A stretch of 64,000 bases of DNA from contig CM041545.1 of NCBI GenBank assembly GCA_023238725.1, positions 11,749,782 to 11,813,781 of the forward strand, written 5' to 3'. Positions 36,401-45,760 of this stretch are shown piece after piece; the stretch's first letter is position 1; each line of letters starts with the position of its first letter. Made by a program: the position numbers and the translations under genes. The DNA comes from Scortum barcoo. Its lineage: Eukaryota; Chordata; Actinopteri; Centrarchiformes; Terapontidae. The notes under the pieces were generated by a model. That model did not search any database. It saw nothing but the letters and a program-made list of their open reading frames with translations, and had not been told where the DNA came from.

Positions 36401-37554
36401 AGAATCCAGGAAATCACATTGTAGGATTTTTAATGAATTAATTGGTAAATTCCTTTGGTAAAATAAGTATTTGGTCACCTACAAACAAGCAAGATTTCTG
36501 GCTCTCACAGACCCTGTAACTTCTTCTTTAAGAGGCTCCTCTGTCCTCCACTCGTTACCTGTATTAATGGCACCTGTTTGAACTCGTTATCAGTATAAAA
36601 GACACCTGTCCACCTGTGAATCTGCAATAGGTAAGCAGCTTGGTGTGAAGAAATCAACTGTGGGAGAAATTATTAGAAAATGGAAGACATACAAGACCAC
36701 TGATAATCTCCCTCGATCTGGGGCTCCACGCAAGATCTCACCCCGTGGGGTCAAAATGATCACGAAGAACGGTGAGCAAAAATCCCAGAACCACACGGGG
36801 GGACCTAGTGAATGACCTGCAGAGAGCTGGGACCAAAGTAACAAAGGCTACCATCAGTAACACACTACGCCGCCAGGGACTCAAATCCTGCAGTGCCAGA
36901 CGTGTCCCCCTGCTTAAGCCAGTACATGTCCAGGCCCGTCTGAAGTTTGCTAGAGAGCATTTGGATGATCTGAAGTTTGCAGAAGAGGATTGGGAGACAT
37001 ATGGATCAGATCCATGGTCAAACCAGAATTTTAGAACTCCAGGCTTTTGGTAAAGCATTTGGACTGATCAGAAGAGGATTGTCATATGGTCAGATGGTCA
37101 AAACCAAAATAGAACTTTTTGGTAAAAACTCAACTTGTCGTGTTTGGAGGAGAAAGAATGCTGAGTTGCATATCCAAAGAACACCATACCTACTGTGAAG
37201 CATGGGAACCATACCTGAAGCATGGGTGGAAACATCATGCTTTGGGGCTGTTTTTCTGCAAAGGGACCAGGATGACTGATCCGTGTAAAGGAAAGAATGA
37301 ATGAATGAAACGTGGCTGGGTCTTTCAGCATGACAGTGATCCCAAACACACGGCCCGGGCAACGAAGGAATGGCTTCGTAAGAAGCATTTCAAGATCCCG
37401 GAGTGGCCTAGCCAGTCTCCAGATCTCAACCCCATAGAAAATCTTTGGAGGGAGTTGAAAGTCCGTGTTGCCCAGCGACAGCCCCAAAACATCACTGCTC
37501 TAGAGGAGATATGCATGGAGGAATGGGCCAAAATACCAGCAACAGAGTATATAC

Positions 37555-37626
37555 AGCAGAGTGGCGCAGCGGAAGTGTGCTGGGCCCATAACCCAGAGGT
37601 CGATGGATCAAAGCCATCCTCTGCTA
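37555..37626 (+). tRNA. Initiator tRNA-Met (CAT) like sequence, retroposed, probably a pseudogene
   Basis: The acceptor stem AGCAGAG (37555-37561) pairs perfectly with CTCTGCT (37619-37625), with discriminator A at 37626. The anticodon stem CTGGG/CCCAG encloses CAT (37587-37589). The T stem GATGG/CCATC is intact. The A1:U72-type first pair and the AGCGG D loop are the initiator type, not the elongator. Against the vertebrate tRNA-iMet I remember there are three changes: one in the D arm that keeps a G-U pair, and two in the T loop (ATCAAAG). The T-loop change hits the B-box CGA core, which should weaken transcription. It is best treated as a retroposed copy although the cloverleaf can still fold. 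Confidence 0.8.
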
Positions 37627-37669
37627 GCTTTTTGTGAATTTCTCTTGGAGATCAATAAAGTATCTATCT
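37627..37669 (+). repeat. LINE 3' tail segment of the chimera
   Basis: After the oligo-T trailer, the sequence AATTTCTCTTGGAGATCAAT followed by AAAGTATCTATCT matches, with a few changes and a small gap, the LINE 3' end at 45011-45050 (AATTTCCCAGCTTGGGATCA then ATAAAGTATATCTATC). Such tails are the recognition site for LINE reverse transcriptase. Confidence 0.7.
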
Positions 37670-37974
37670 AACAGTGTGTGAAAACCTTGTGAAGACTTAC
37701 AGAAAACGTTTGACCTCTGTCAATTGCCAACAAAGGGTATATAACAAAGAATTGAGATGAGCTTTTGTTATTGACCAAATACTTATTTTCCACCATAATT
37801 TGCAAAATAAATTCTTTAAAAATCAGACAATGTGATTTTCTGGATTTTTTTTCTCATTTTGTCTCTCATAGTTGAAGTGTACCTATGATGAAAATTGGAG
37901 ATCCTCTTCATCTTTTAAGTGGGAGAACTTGCACAATTGGTGGCTGACTAAATACTTTTTTGCCCCACTGTATG

Positions 37975-40900
37975 TGCTGAAGTTGTTCTGTGTCTGGCGT
38001 GTATGCAAATAGGAAACTGCATACTGACATGACTTAGGTCAGCTGCTAACACATTTGGCCTAACAACTTAATGAGGTGATGCTATGTTAACATCCTGTTC
38101 CACTGCCACCCGTAGTAAGAAAAAAAAAGAAATTTTTTGTTGGATGCTACTTCATATCCATTTCTTCAGAGAGCACCTGGCCCGGCTATTATAAATAGCT
38201 CTCAAACCACAGGGTCCTTCTTTTTCTACTTCAAACATGCCTCAGTCCACCTTCGTTTCAAAAATAATTTCACTGGTAAGTTCACCTTTGAAATGTTTCG
38301 GAATTCAAAGCCCTCCACGGTGTTGAGACTGCCCTTGCCAAGGTTACTAATGCCTTACCTTTCGAGAATGAGACCATGACTGTTCATTTCTCAGATCTAA
38401 GGCTGACATTTACTGCAGTGGGATAAGCTACCTTGTTGCATAACGTAGAAAAAAATGGGTAGGGTCAAATATACCATTCAAACAGAACTCTTATCTGTTG
38501 TTGTGGGAATGCCTCAGTTTTAACAGTCTTAACTTATTGTGGGTGTAGCGGCATTCATTGCTGCCTGCCACACTTCCTCCTTGACACTGCTAGCGTCGGG
38601 AGACAAAGAAAGATCCAAATCTTACGCATGAGGGCTTTGAATAAAATTCCACCTCCTAAGAGAGACATTTGTTCATCCATGCTATATATGAACTCACCTG
38701 TATTCAACCAAGAACATCACACCACTTCCTGCACTGGCACTGACTGTTGTTATTGGACAAAGTCATGTAATTATGAATACTATTCTGAGGGAGGCTCGGG
38801 TGGTCCTTCTCGAGCTGTTGACTTTTTCAGAAAGCAGTGGCTTTTTGTGTCTCTTACTGATGAGGGAAGCAAAATACCGACTGCCAAAGTCCCAGCTCTG
38901 TTGTGACACTGTGGGGAATTGAGCTGTGCCAAAATGAGCACTGCTAGAAATTAACACTGTTTCTCATTTAATGGGGTAGCATCATAAAAGATATGCAAAA
39001 ATTATCATGCTCATCCTTTTGTGGCATGGCAGTTAGATTGGCTGGAGCTCCCCAAAAGGCAGTCAGGGAAGCAGAAGGGGAAGGGTGGAGGGCATGAGAA
39101 GAGGAGGAGTGAGGAAAAGAGAGAGATTATAACCATGGGGGACTTCCAGGGCCCATTTGACCATACGCATTGTGACTCTGCTGTGGTGCTAAATGCACCA
39201 CAAAATAATCAATAGCCATACAAACCACACAAGTCCCTAAGTTACATGTTGAGTCAGTTCAATCTTGCACAAATCCAGTCAGTTGTAAAACACTTTTCAT
39301 GTTCGTGCAGTTCAATATTGAGAGCTGTGCTTCAATATAGAAGCAGAAAGACGATGGATTTAATGTTAAGGCATGTTGTAATGTGCTGTTCTTTCCATGT
39401 TAAGTGTCAGGTTGCACGGATGATGAGACATAATGTGTACTTTGCAGAATGTTACTACACATCTGGGCTGTCACACCCAGCAGGGTTTAAGTCTTGCCAT
39501 TTGTGCCACGCATGGGAAAAAACACACATGACAGGTTCCCGCGTTCGGTGACTTTGATGGGACGACACCTCTTGATAAGAATGAATCACCAGCATCAAAG
39601 CATTATCCCAGGTTCATGCCTCTTCATTTACATGGCTGTCTACCATGAGCATAGCATTTGCATCTCTCTCTGAGAGACATGTAGTGCAAGAAAATATGGA
39701 CATCCCGCAGCAGCAAAATACAAAAAATGGGTGAAGAGAAGGGGAAGAAAATTGTGAGAGAAACACTTCAGTGTGACAGGCGTCACAGCAACACATGCTG
39801 CAGAGGCATGAATGAAATCACACACAATCACACACAGTTTACCACTTTTATTCATGCTCAGATTTCCAGATTACCTTCAGGTCTTCAACAGTGGAAGATA
39901 GCAGCATCTTTTTTATTTCTAACATCATAAAAGTATACTGGGTCGAGTGCTATTTAAATTATGTGATATATGTGTGGAGCCAAAAGGCACAAATATCCTG
40001 CACAGGTTCCAGACATTGATACAAAGATGCCCTTGCAGAGTACTTACCCTGTGTGACAATTTATAAGTCTTCTGTGCTCTCAGATGTGATATTATAACAT
40101 TTTTTGTATAAATAGACAGATGCTGGAGATAAATTTTTTGAAACAAATCCAAACTTTAAACACTGTTTCTCTGATCCGTTGTTTCCTGTATGCTATCAAC
40201 CATAATATCTGGATTAAAGGGAGGGGGGTTTGCAAGAGCTGTGACATCCTGAATTTTAGCTGATGCTATAATCTACATTTTTATAATTCAATGTATCAAA
40301 TGTCAATGTGAAAACAATGTGATAATGTAAAAGGGGTCACTAGTAGAGATGAACCTGGAGAGAATTATCACCTGACTCTGCAGCTCCCCTCGGCTTTATG
40401 GTGCTTTATAGCGTATTTGAGCTCATTGTTTAGCTGTCCAGCCCACTCTTTTACTGTTTGGGTTCACTCTCACCATGCTAATAGGGTAAATTTTGGCTGC
40501 AGCAGGCGGCTGTTTTTCATGAAAAATCTCTAAAAATCCCCTGAACCAACCCTGCACAGCACCAAACGACAGACAGAGACACTTAGCGAAGAGCTGGTGA
40601 ATATAGCGATGGATTTATCAGTTAAGGAGAAATGTAGCCCTAGTGTTGATAGAGACCATTATAGAGCTAAAAAGTGAATGAATATTAGACTTACATTTGT
40701 CAGGTGCCCAAAAAACTCCAACTCCTCCAACTCCATTACTGCTTAGTGAATAGGCAATCATTGATTAACATGTTTGCAACTTGCTTCCACTGCTACCAAA
40801 CTGCTGAAAAAGAAAAGTTACTGCAGATTTAATAATATGAGACTCTCCCTACTTGTTAAACAAATTCATTCCACATTGCGAGTGTGTTATGCAGTTGTTG

Positions 40901-43900
40901 TAAATTTGTCTCTAAGCCCCTGTATAACCCTAATAACCCCGATGACATTGCCATGACATCATCTGAGGTCTTTTTTTCTGATTTGACAAAACTCTCCTCC
41001 TCCTCCTCCTCCTCCTCCTCCACAAACCTCTTTATGTAAATGTTTTCACTGGGTTAGAACTCCTTATCACTATTAAATTGAACTCAAAATCAGTGGAGTG
41101 CCCCTTTAAAGCCAGAAAGCTGGAGAACTCTCAATCCAAACTTTGTTGAGCGGCACATTGTTCCACCAACCCCAGGTTTCTTGTCTGTCATCAGACCTGA
41201 TATTTGGATTAATACCGTGAACAATTTAGTTGTTTAAACTGGACAGAAGAGACATCGTTCACAATCTTTTTCGGTGTGGGTGAGCAAAACACTATTGATT
41301 TCTCCTCTGCAGGTGGATTAAGAAACAGGTTTGCCTTTCTCAAGAGAGCGGTCTTCAGATGGCTTCAGTGTAAATATGAAATACACTGTGTGTGTGTGTG
41401 TGAGAGAGTAAGAGAGATGGGGAGAGACTGATAGACAGAGAGATAGATTGCTAGCTGGAAGTTTGGCAGTGACATTTGGCTGTTTTCTGTCTGACATTTC
41501 TGCAGTCAAACAAACAAGGTCCAATCTGTCAAGAGCAACAAAGCGGAATATAGAGATACCTGATAAAACTAAGAAAAATAATCTATTATAATCAATCTGA
41601 TTATTTATATTCATATGGACTTATTTACTGCGTAAAGGCCAAATATGTTGGAGGATTGCTGACTGACTGACTGATATTGTAAATATTTGATGGCATGTTC
41701 TACACACATTCACAAGAATAAATCAAATGCTCTTTCCATCCTTCTGTCACGCAATTTCTCTCTAATTTTTAATGTTCCGTGGCTTCTTTCCCCTCTTTTA
41801 CACCATCTGATCTTGTGTATTTTCTATTCCACTGCAATCACTTTCAATTCTCCATTTAAACTTCCTGTACACAAATGTGTATCATAGTTATATTCTCAAT
41901 TTGTTATTCATCCCAAGCCAAGGTCAGTGTATAGGTCCACAGAAAAAAGAATAATTTGACAAATTCAAAGGACATCATGTAATGGATGCAAATGACATCA
42001 AAAACATTTCTGTATACAGAGGATAGATGGAAGGTTATGATCCATACAATACATTGATTCCATGACGTTAGTTGTTAAAAAACATCTATTCTTTCTTTTA
42101 TGTCACGTAGTGTATATACTGAGGTAGTGACAGTGTAGATAAGTTCTGGTTGTCTGCCTGTATTTTCCTGCCTCTCTAATGGTGTCTTATTACCATCTTC
42201 CCATCCCAGAGGAAAGGACCCCTTTCTACCTGTGAGCTCCCCACGCTGACACTATCTGCTCAGTGTCTCTGCTGATGCCATGCAAAATGACAGCCCCAAG
42301 TCCTCTGTTCCACTGCCAGATAACAGTGCAGGGGACCCATAAAGCAGAAAATACCAAATCACATTCTGCTAATACCCTTAGTGGTGACAGCCTCCATCTT
42401 AGTTCACTTGAAATCTGCTGCAGCAGAAATACCAAGCGTTGTCCTACTCTAGTGGCTCTGCAAGTTTGCTAGAAAAAGTCTTTTATTGAGCTTCCATTGG
42501 GATGAACAAAGAAATGCCAAAGAAAGCATCAAAGCTGAAAGGACATGCAAGAGGCTTGTATAAGAGGTGGCAGTCCTATCGAAGCAGCAGATTTTGAATG
42601 ATTTTTTCTCTCTCTCTTCTTGAAGCAGTTTTTCTGTAAATCTGCATCTTTGGGTAAAAATTCAACACAACAGCTTGCGAAGCTCATATACCCAGAAGGA
42701 ACTCAGCGTGGAACTACAGCCCCTTCATGCTGGAAGGAGCTGGTTGAGGTAGATTGTTCATCTGATCAGGATGCCTACAAAAAGTCTCTCTGTGAAGGTA
42801 TTCTGAGAACATTCACCCAGGTGGATACTCTTTGGGGCAGACTCAGAAAACGCTGGAGCAATTTCAAATCCTCTCTTGCACTGGAACATTTCGGGATCAC
42901 CCAGGAAAAGATGCAGAATGTAGATGAGGTATGTTGGTAATCCGTTGATGCCATTGTGATCCAGAAATATATAGCAGTGGAAAATGGGTAAAAGTTGTGC
43001 AGTCTCTAGAGGCTAAGCCAATCTTTCCTGCATATCTGTGAGTTGATAACTTTGCATCTGTGAGCTGAGCCAATCAGGCAAATCTTGTGCTGTTCCTGCC
43101 CTGACTTGGTTATTAAGGTTGACCTACACTGGCAGTGTTTCGTCTCACTCATCAACAACAACACCAGCCGTCTGGCAGTGGCAATATGCCAGGAGTGGTG
43201 GGATGACTTCCAGCAATCTCATGTGGTGCGCTGTGCTCTGATGACAGTGAGGCCATGTGGTGGCAGCCTCACCGAATGCTGCCCCTATGCCCTTGAGAAA
43301 GTCCCACAAGTCCCACTCCCCTGTCTGGGGAAGACAACAACCTGAGGGCAACAAAGAAGCTGCTCACAATGTTCCCCAACAAGATACCACAATTCTCCTT
43401 GGCTGAATTTATTTTCAGTTGGTTTGGATACAATACCACTTTCTTCAATACTTGTTGCTCTTTGGCACTTCTGAAAAGTACGATGAAACACTGTCAAAAG
43501 CAATTACTGTTCAGCCTTGACCATTTTCAAGTAAACACCAGCATCCCTGGCTTTCTCAGCATTAGGAGGGGGAGACAGTGTGCAAACACATGCTAAGCCC
43601 TTAGTCTAAACATAGGCTTGCCCGCTGTCTTTGCAATGGCATATCAAGCTTACATTTTGGCAGGCAAAAACCATCCCTGTTGGCATCAACAGGGTAGATC
43701 AGTGGAACGTGAGGAGGACATATGTGCAGCATTGATGAGACCTGATTTTGTTGGCTTGCTATCCTCCCACATTCTGCTTTTCAGGACGGATGGGTGGGGA
43801 GTGGAAATTTATTCTTCACTGTCTAGTGTTATGTTCAGGTCTCTCTCTGGGTTCATGTTTAGAACTCAGAGGAGACCAGTGGGCGTGAGAGATTTATTGT

Positions 43901-44292
43901 GCAGGAGACATAAAGAGCTGATGCTTTGGGATCTGCATGTGTTGGCTGTGCTGTCTCTCACCTTCTGTTTAGTAGGTGGGTTGTTGGATGTGCTAAACCT
44001 GTCCCAGATGACCTGTTGTGCTGTGATGCCTACAGTCAATATAGCACAGGGTTAGCTGACCATATATTCAATTTAAACTGGTTGACTAGTAGAGGATACA
44101 AGTTTACTTTGAGTTATAAGTCTGGAAAGACAGGTTCAGACTATTTCTGTATCATATTCACATGCCATATCCATGTTGAAAGAGTTATTGGTGGTTTTTA
44201 CTGTAACTGGCTATCATTGGTTTAGCTACTGCTCTTATTGGTGTTGTGTCCTGACAACGAGACAGTCCAGACTGTGGAGTGTCTTAGTAGCT
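37975..44292. other. Gene-free region right of the Tc1 element
   Basis: No recognisable gene or RNA. Two open frames on the plus strand at 42,620-42,940 and 43,618-44,055 are longer than their neighbours but show no domain, no splice context and no repeat signature I can name. One (TCC)n tract is listed separately. Confidence 0.5.
40994..41021 (+). repeat. (TCC)9 microsatellite
   Basis: A perfect trinucleotide tract in gene-free sequence. Confidence 0.95.
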
Positions 44293-44326
44293 GCATGGTT
44301 ACATTGGATGCATGGTTACATTGGAT
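44293..44326 (+). repeat. 17-bp tandem duplication
   Basis: Two perfect adjacent copies of GCATGGTTACATTGGAT (44293-44309 and 44310-44326), just upstream of the SINE-like segment. Confidence 0.9.
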
Positions 44327-44339
44327 GCCGCATGGCCAC

Positions 44340-44465
44340 AACCGTCACTGGTTGGTTCCAGCTGGCGACTTTTGCTACATGTCAGACCTCTCTTTCTCTC
44401 TCCCCCTGTGTCCTGTCTGCCTCTTCACTGTCATTGTCCAATAAAAAAATATCTTTGAAAAAGAC
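44340..44465 (+). mobile_element. Degenerate tRNA-derived SINE (3' part)
   Basis: A B-box-like GGTTGGTTCCAGC is followed by CTTTTGCTACATGTC, a run of TCTCTCCCCC-type pyrimidines, CTGTC words and CCAATAAAAAAAT. This order matches the 3' half of a common teleost SINE, whose copies read ...TTTGCTGCATGTC...CTCTCTC...CAATAAAGGC. The tRNA head upstream is too decayed to fold. The family assignment is from memory. Confidence 0.45.
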
Positions 44466-44789
44466 TGCCCAGACTGTGTCCAGACTGCAGAAACCATGCA
44501 ATGGCTTTGGTTGAACTTCAGAATGCATTTTTTTGGATGGAACAAAGACTGAATATTTGTTTCTTTTGGATTGGATTTAATGGATTACCATTAAATGTGG
44601 TACGTATGTCCCCCATGTACTTCGTGCTAAGTCGCAAATGTTAGCATGATAATGCATTGAACTAAGATGGTGAACATGGTAAACATTTTACCTGCTGAAC
44701 ATCCACGTTAACATTGTCATTGTAAGCATGTTGGCATCCTAACATTGTTATCTTTAATACTCTGGTCATAACTTACAGTCTATAAGCAC

Positions 44790-45038
44790 TTTATGGGTTT
44801 TTTTTTTTTTTTTATACACACTGTTTACTGTACTTATCTGTTCACTGCACCTTATATTTATTTTGCACCACAATCAGTACTGATATTTATACATTTTCTT
44901 ACACATTTTGATATTACATTTTATATTGTCTTAATATGTCTAGGTTTTTCTTCTTTTTTCTTTTTATTTCATTATGTATTGTTATTGTGTAATGCTGCTG
45001 CTACAACGGTAATTTCCCAGCTTGGGATCAATAAAGTA

Positions 45039-45040
<2 letters not shown>
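44790..45040 (+). mobile_element. 3' end of a LINE (L2/CR1/Rex-type, clade unresolved)
   Basis: A T-rich 3' UTR-like segment ends GTAATGCTGCTGCTACAACG, then GTAATTTCCCAGCTTGGGAT, then CAATAAAGTA, followed directly by (TCTA)n. This order is a widespread teleost LINE 3' end. No reverse-transcriptase reading frame is attached, so the copy is 5'-truncated. The 5' limit is approximate. Confidence 0.65.

Positions 45041-45136
<96 letters not shown>
45041..45136 (+). repeat. (TCTA)24 microsatellite at the LINE 3' end
   Basis: A perfect 96-bp tetranucleotide tract starting immediately at the LINE tail, so it probably grew from the element's own terminal repeat. It creates a long spurious Tyr-Leu-Ser-Ile open frame. 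Confidence 0.97.
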
Positions 45137-45137
<1 letters not shown>

Positions 45138-45737
45138 TATTATTTATTATTTTATATTTTTTTCACTTAATTTACTATTGTCAGTCCCATAGTAATTGAG
45201 TTTTAAATCTTGAGTTAACCCATATTGTTAAATCAGCAGACTGTATAATACATACAAGGCTTCCAAAGTTTTTTTTTCTTACTGTTTTTTATAGAGGATA
45301 TCATTCTGTGACATTACCATGCTTTTCATGGACTTTCTTTTTAATCACAATTTCACTGGCGACAAACCATTGAATATTCACGAATAGCTGCACTGAAAAG
45401 AATAACTCACCGACAATAGAGTGTAGTTTAGAGTCAGTCCCTCAACTGAGCACGTGCAATGTGGATGTTAAAACACACAAAGGGACGACAAAAAAAAAAG
45501 AAACACATGGCAAAACCAAACAAACAAATGTGCACACAAACAACGCCGCCAATGCTGTCATCTTCATACAAAGATGCATTCTGCAGGCTGTTTGGTATTT
45601 CTGGTGCAAACCTCTCAAGACATTAATGAGTAAAATGTTAGCTCATGTTGGGTGGATGGATTTTCACACTAGGCAAATTCTGCCAGAGAGGTTTCACACA
45701 GAGACATTGTTTTAAGATTCACACATATCAAAGGGAC

Positions 45738-45760
45738 GCACACACACACACACACACACA
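45738..45760 (+). repeat. (CA)n microsatellite
   Basis: A perfect CA tract. Confidence 0.93.

Larger units (their letters stand above)
37546..37669 (+). mobile_element. Retroposed pre-tRNA(iMet)-LINE-tail chimera nested in the Tc1 copy
   Basis: This 124-bp insertion is flanked by a 5-bp duplication AACAG (37541-37545 and 37670-37674); removing it restores the Tc1 sequence ...CCAGCAACAGTGTGTG. Layout: a 9-nt leader (AGTATATAC); a 72-nt initiator tRNA(Met)-like unit; GCTTTTT (a Pol III-type trailer and terminator); then a LINE 3' tail (GATCAATAAAGTATCTATCT at its end). The same tail type follows the LINE fragment at 45.0 kb. The order leader-tRNA-trailer-oligo(T) equals a whole Pol III primary transcript, so it looks like a template-switch product of LINE reverse transcription. 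It could instead be one copy of a very short SINE family. Confidence 0.85.
36618..37755 (+). pseudogene. Tc1-like transposase, multiply disrupted
   Basis: Readable pieces in order: first helix-turn-helix half (IGKQLGVKKSTV, RKWKTYKTTDNLPRSGAPRK, from 36618); after a +1 shift near 36,762, the second DNA-binding half (NPRTTRGDLVNDLQRAGT, SNTLRRQGLKS, to about 36,970); a scrambled stretch around 36,966-37,110 where the first catalytic Asp (WSD context) lies in a shifted frame; and the C-terminal catalytic part from 37305 (QHDSDPKHTAR with the second Asp, then SPDLNPIENLW with the Glu of the DDE triad). The start codon and extreme N-terminus are missing, the segment between GKERMNE and MKRGWVFQ is deleted, and the last part is interrupted at 37545 by a retroposed insertion. 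The cell role would have been cut-and-paste transposition. Confidence 0.93.
36276..37970 (+). mobile_element. Tc1/mariner-superfamily transposon, nearly full span but inactivated
   Basis: The element begins CAGTGGGGCAAAAAAGTATT and ends with the inverted complement, flanked on both sides by TA, the Tc1 target duplication. Inverted repeats extend about 200 bp each (36276 to about 36480, and about 37771-37970). Each carries an outer and an inner copy of a direct-repeat-like motif (GTATTTAGTCAGCC outer, GTATTTGGTCACC inner), the IR/DR layout of fish Tc1-like elements. The span is 1,695 bp including a 129-bp secondary insertion (element plus duplicated site). Several internal deletions, duplications and frameshifts break the transposase, so this copy cannot make the enzyme; with its ends nearly intact it could in principle be moved by an enzyme supplied elsewhere. 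Confidence 0.96.

Noticed and set aside
37305..37637. Open frame read as an intact 110-residue transposase C-terminal protein
   Set aside because: Its last 30 or so residues come from the tRNA insertion and its start is internal to the transposase; it is a fragment of a dead gene.
42620..44055. Open frames of 106 and 145 codons on the plus strand as a possible gene
   Set aside because: No conserved motif, no consistent splice phases between them, and no recognised repeat protein. They are kept as background ORFs.
44793..45170. 125-codon hydrophobic open frame
   Set aside because: It is LINE 3' UTR followed by the (TCTA)n tract; the Tyr-Leu-Ser-Ile repeats come from the microsatellite.
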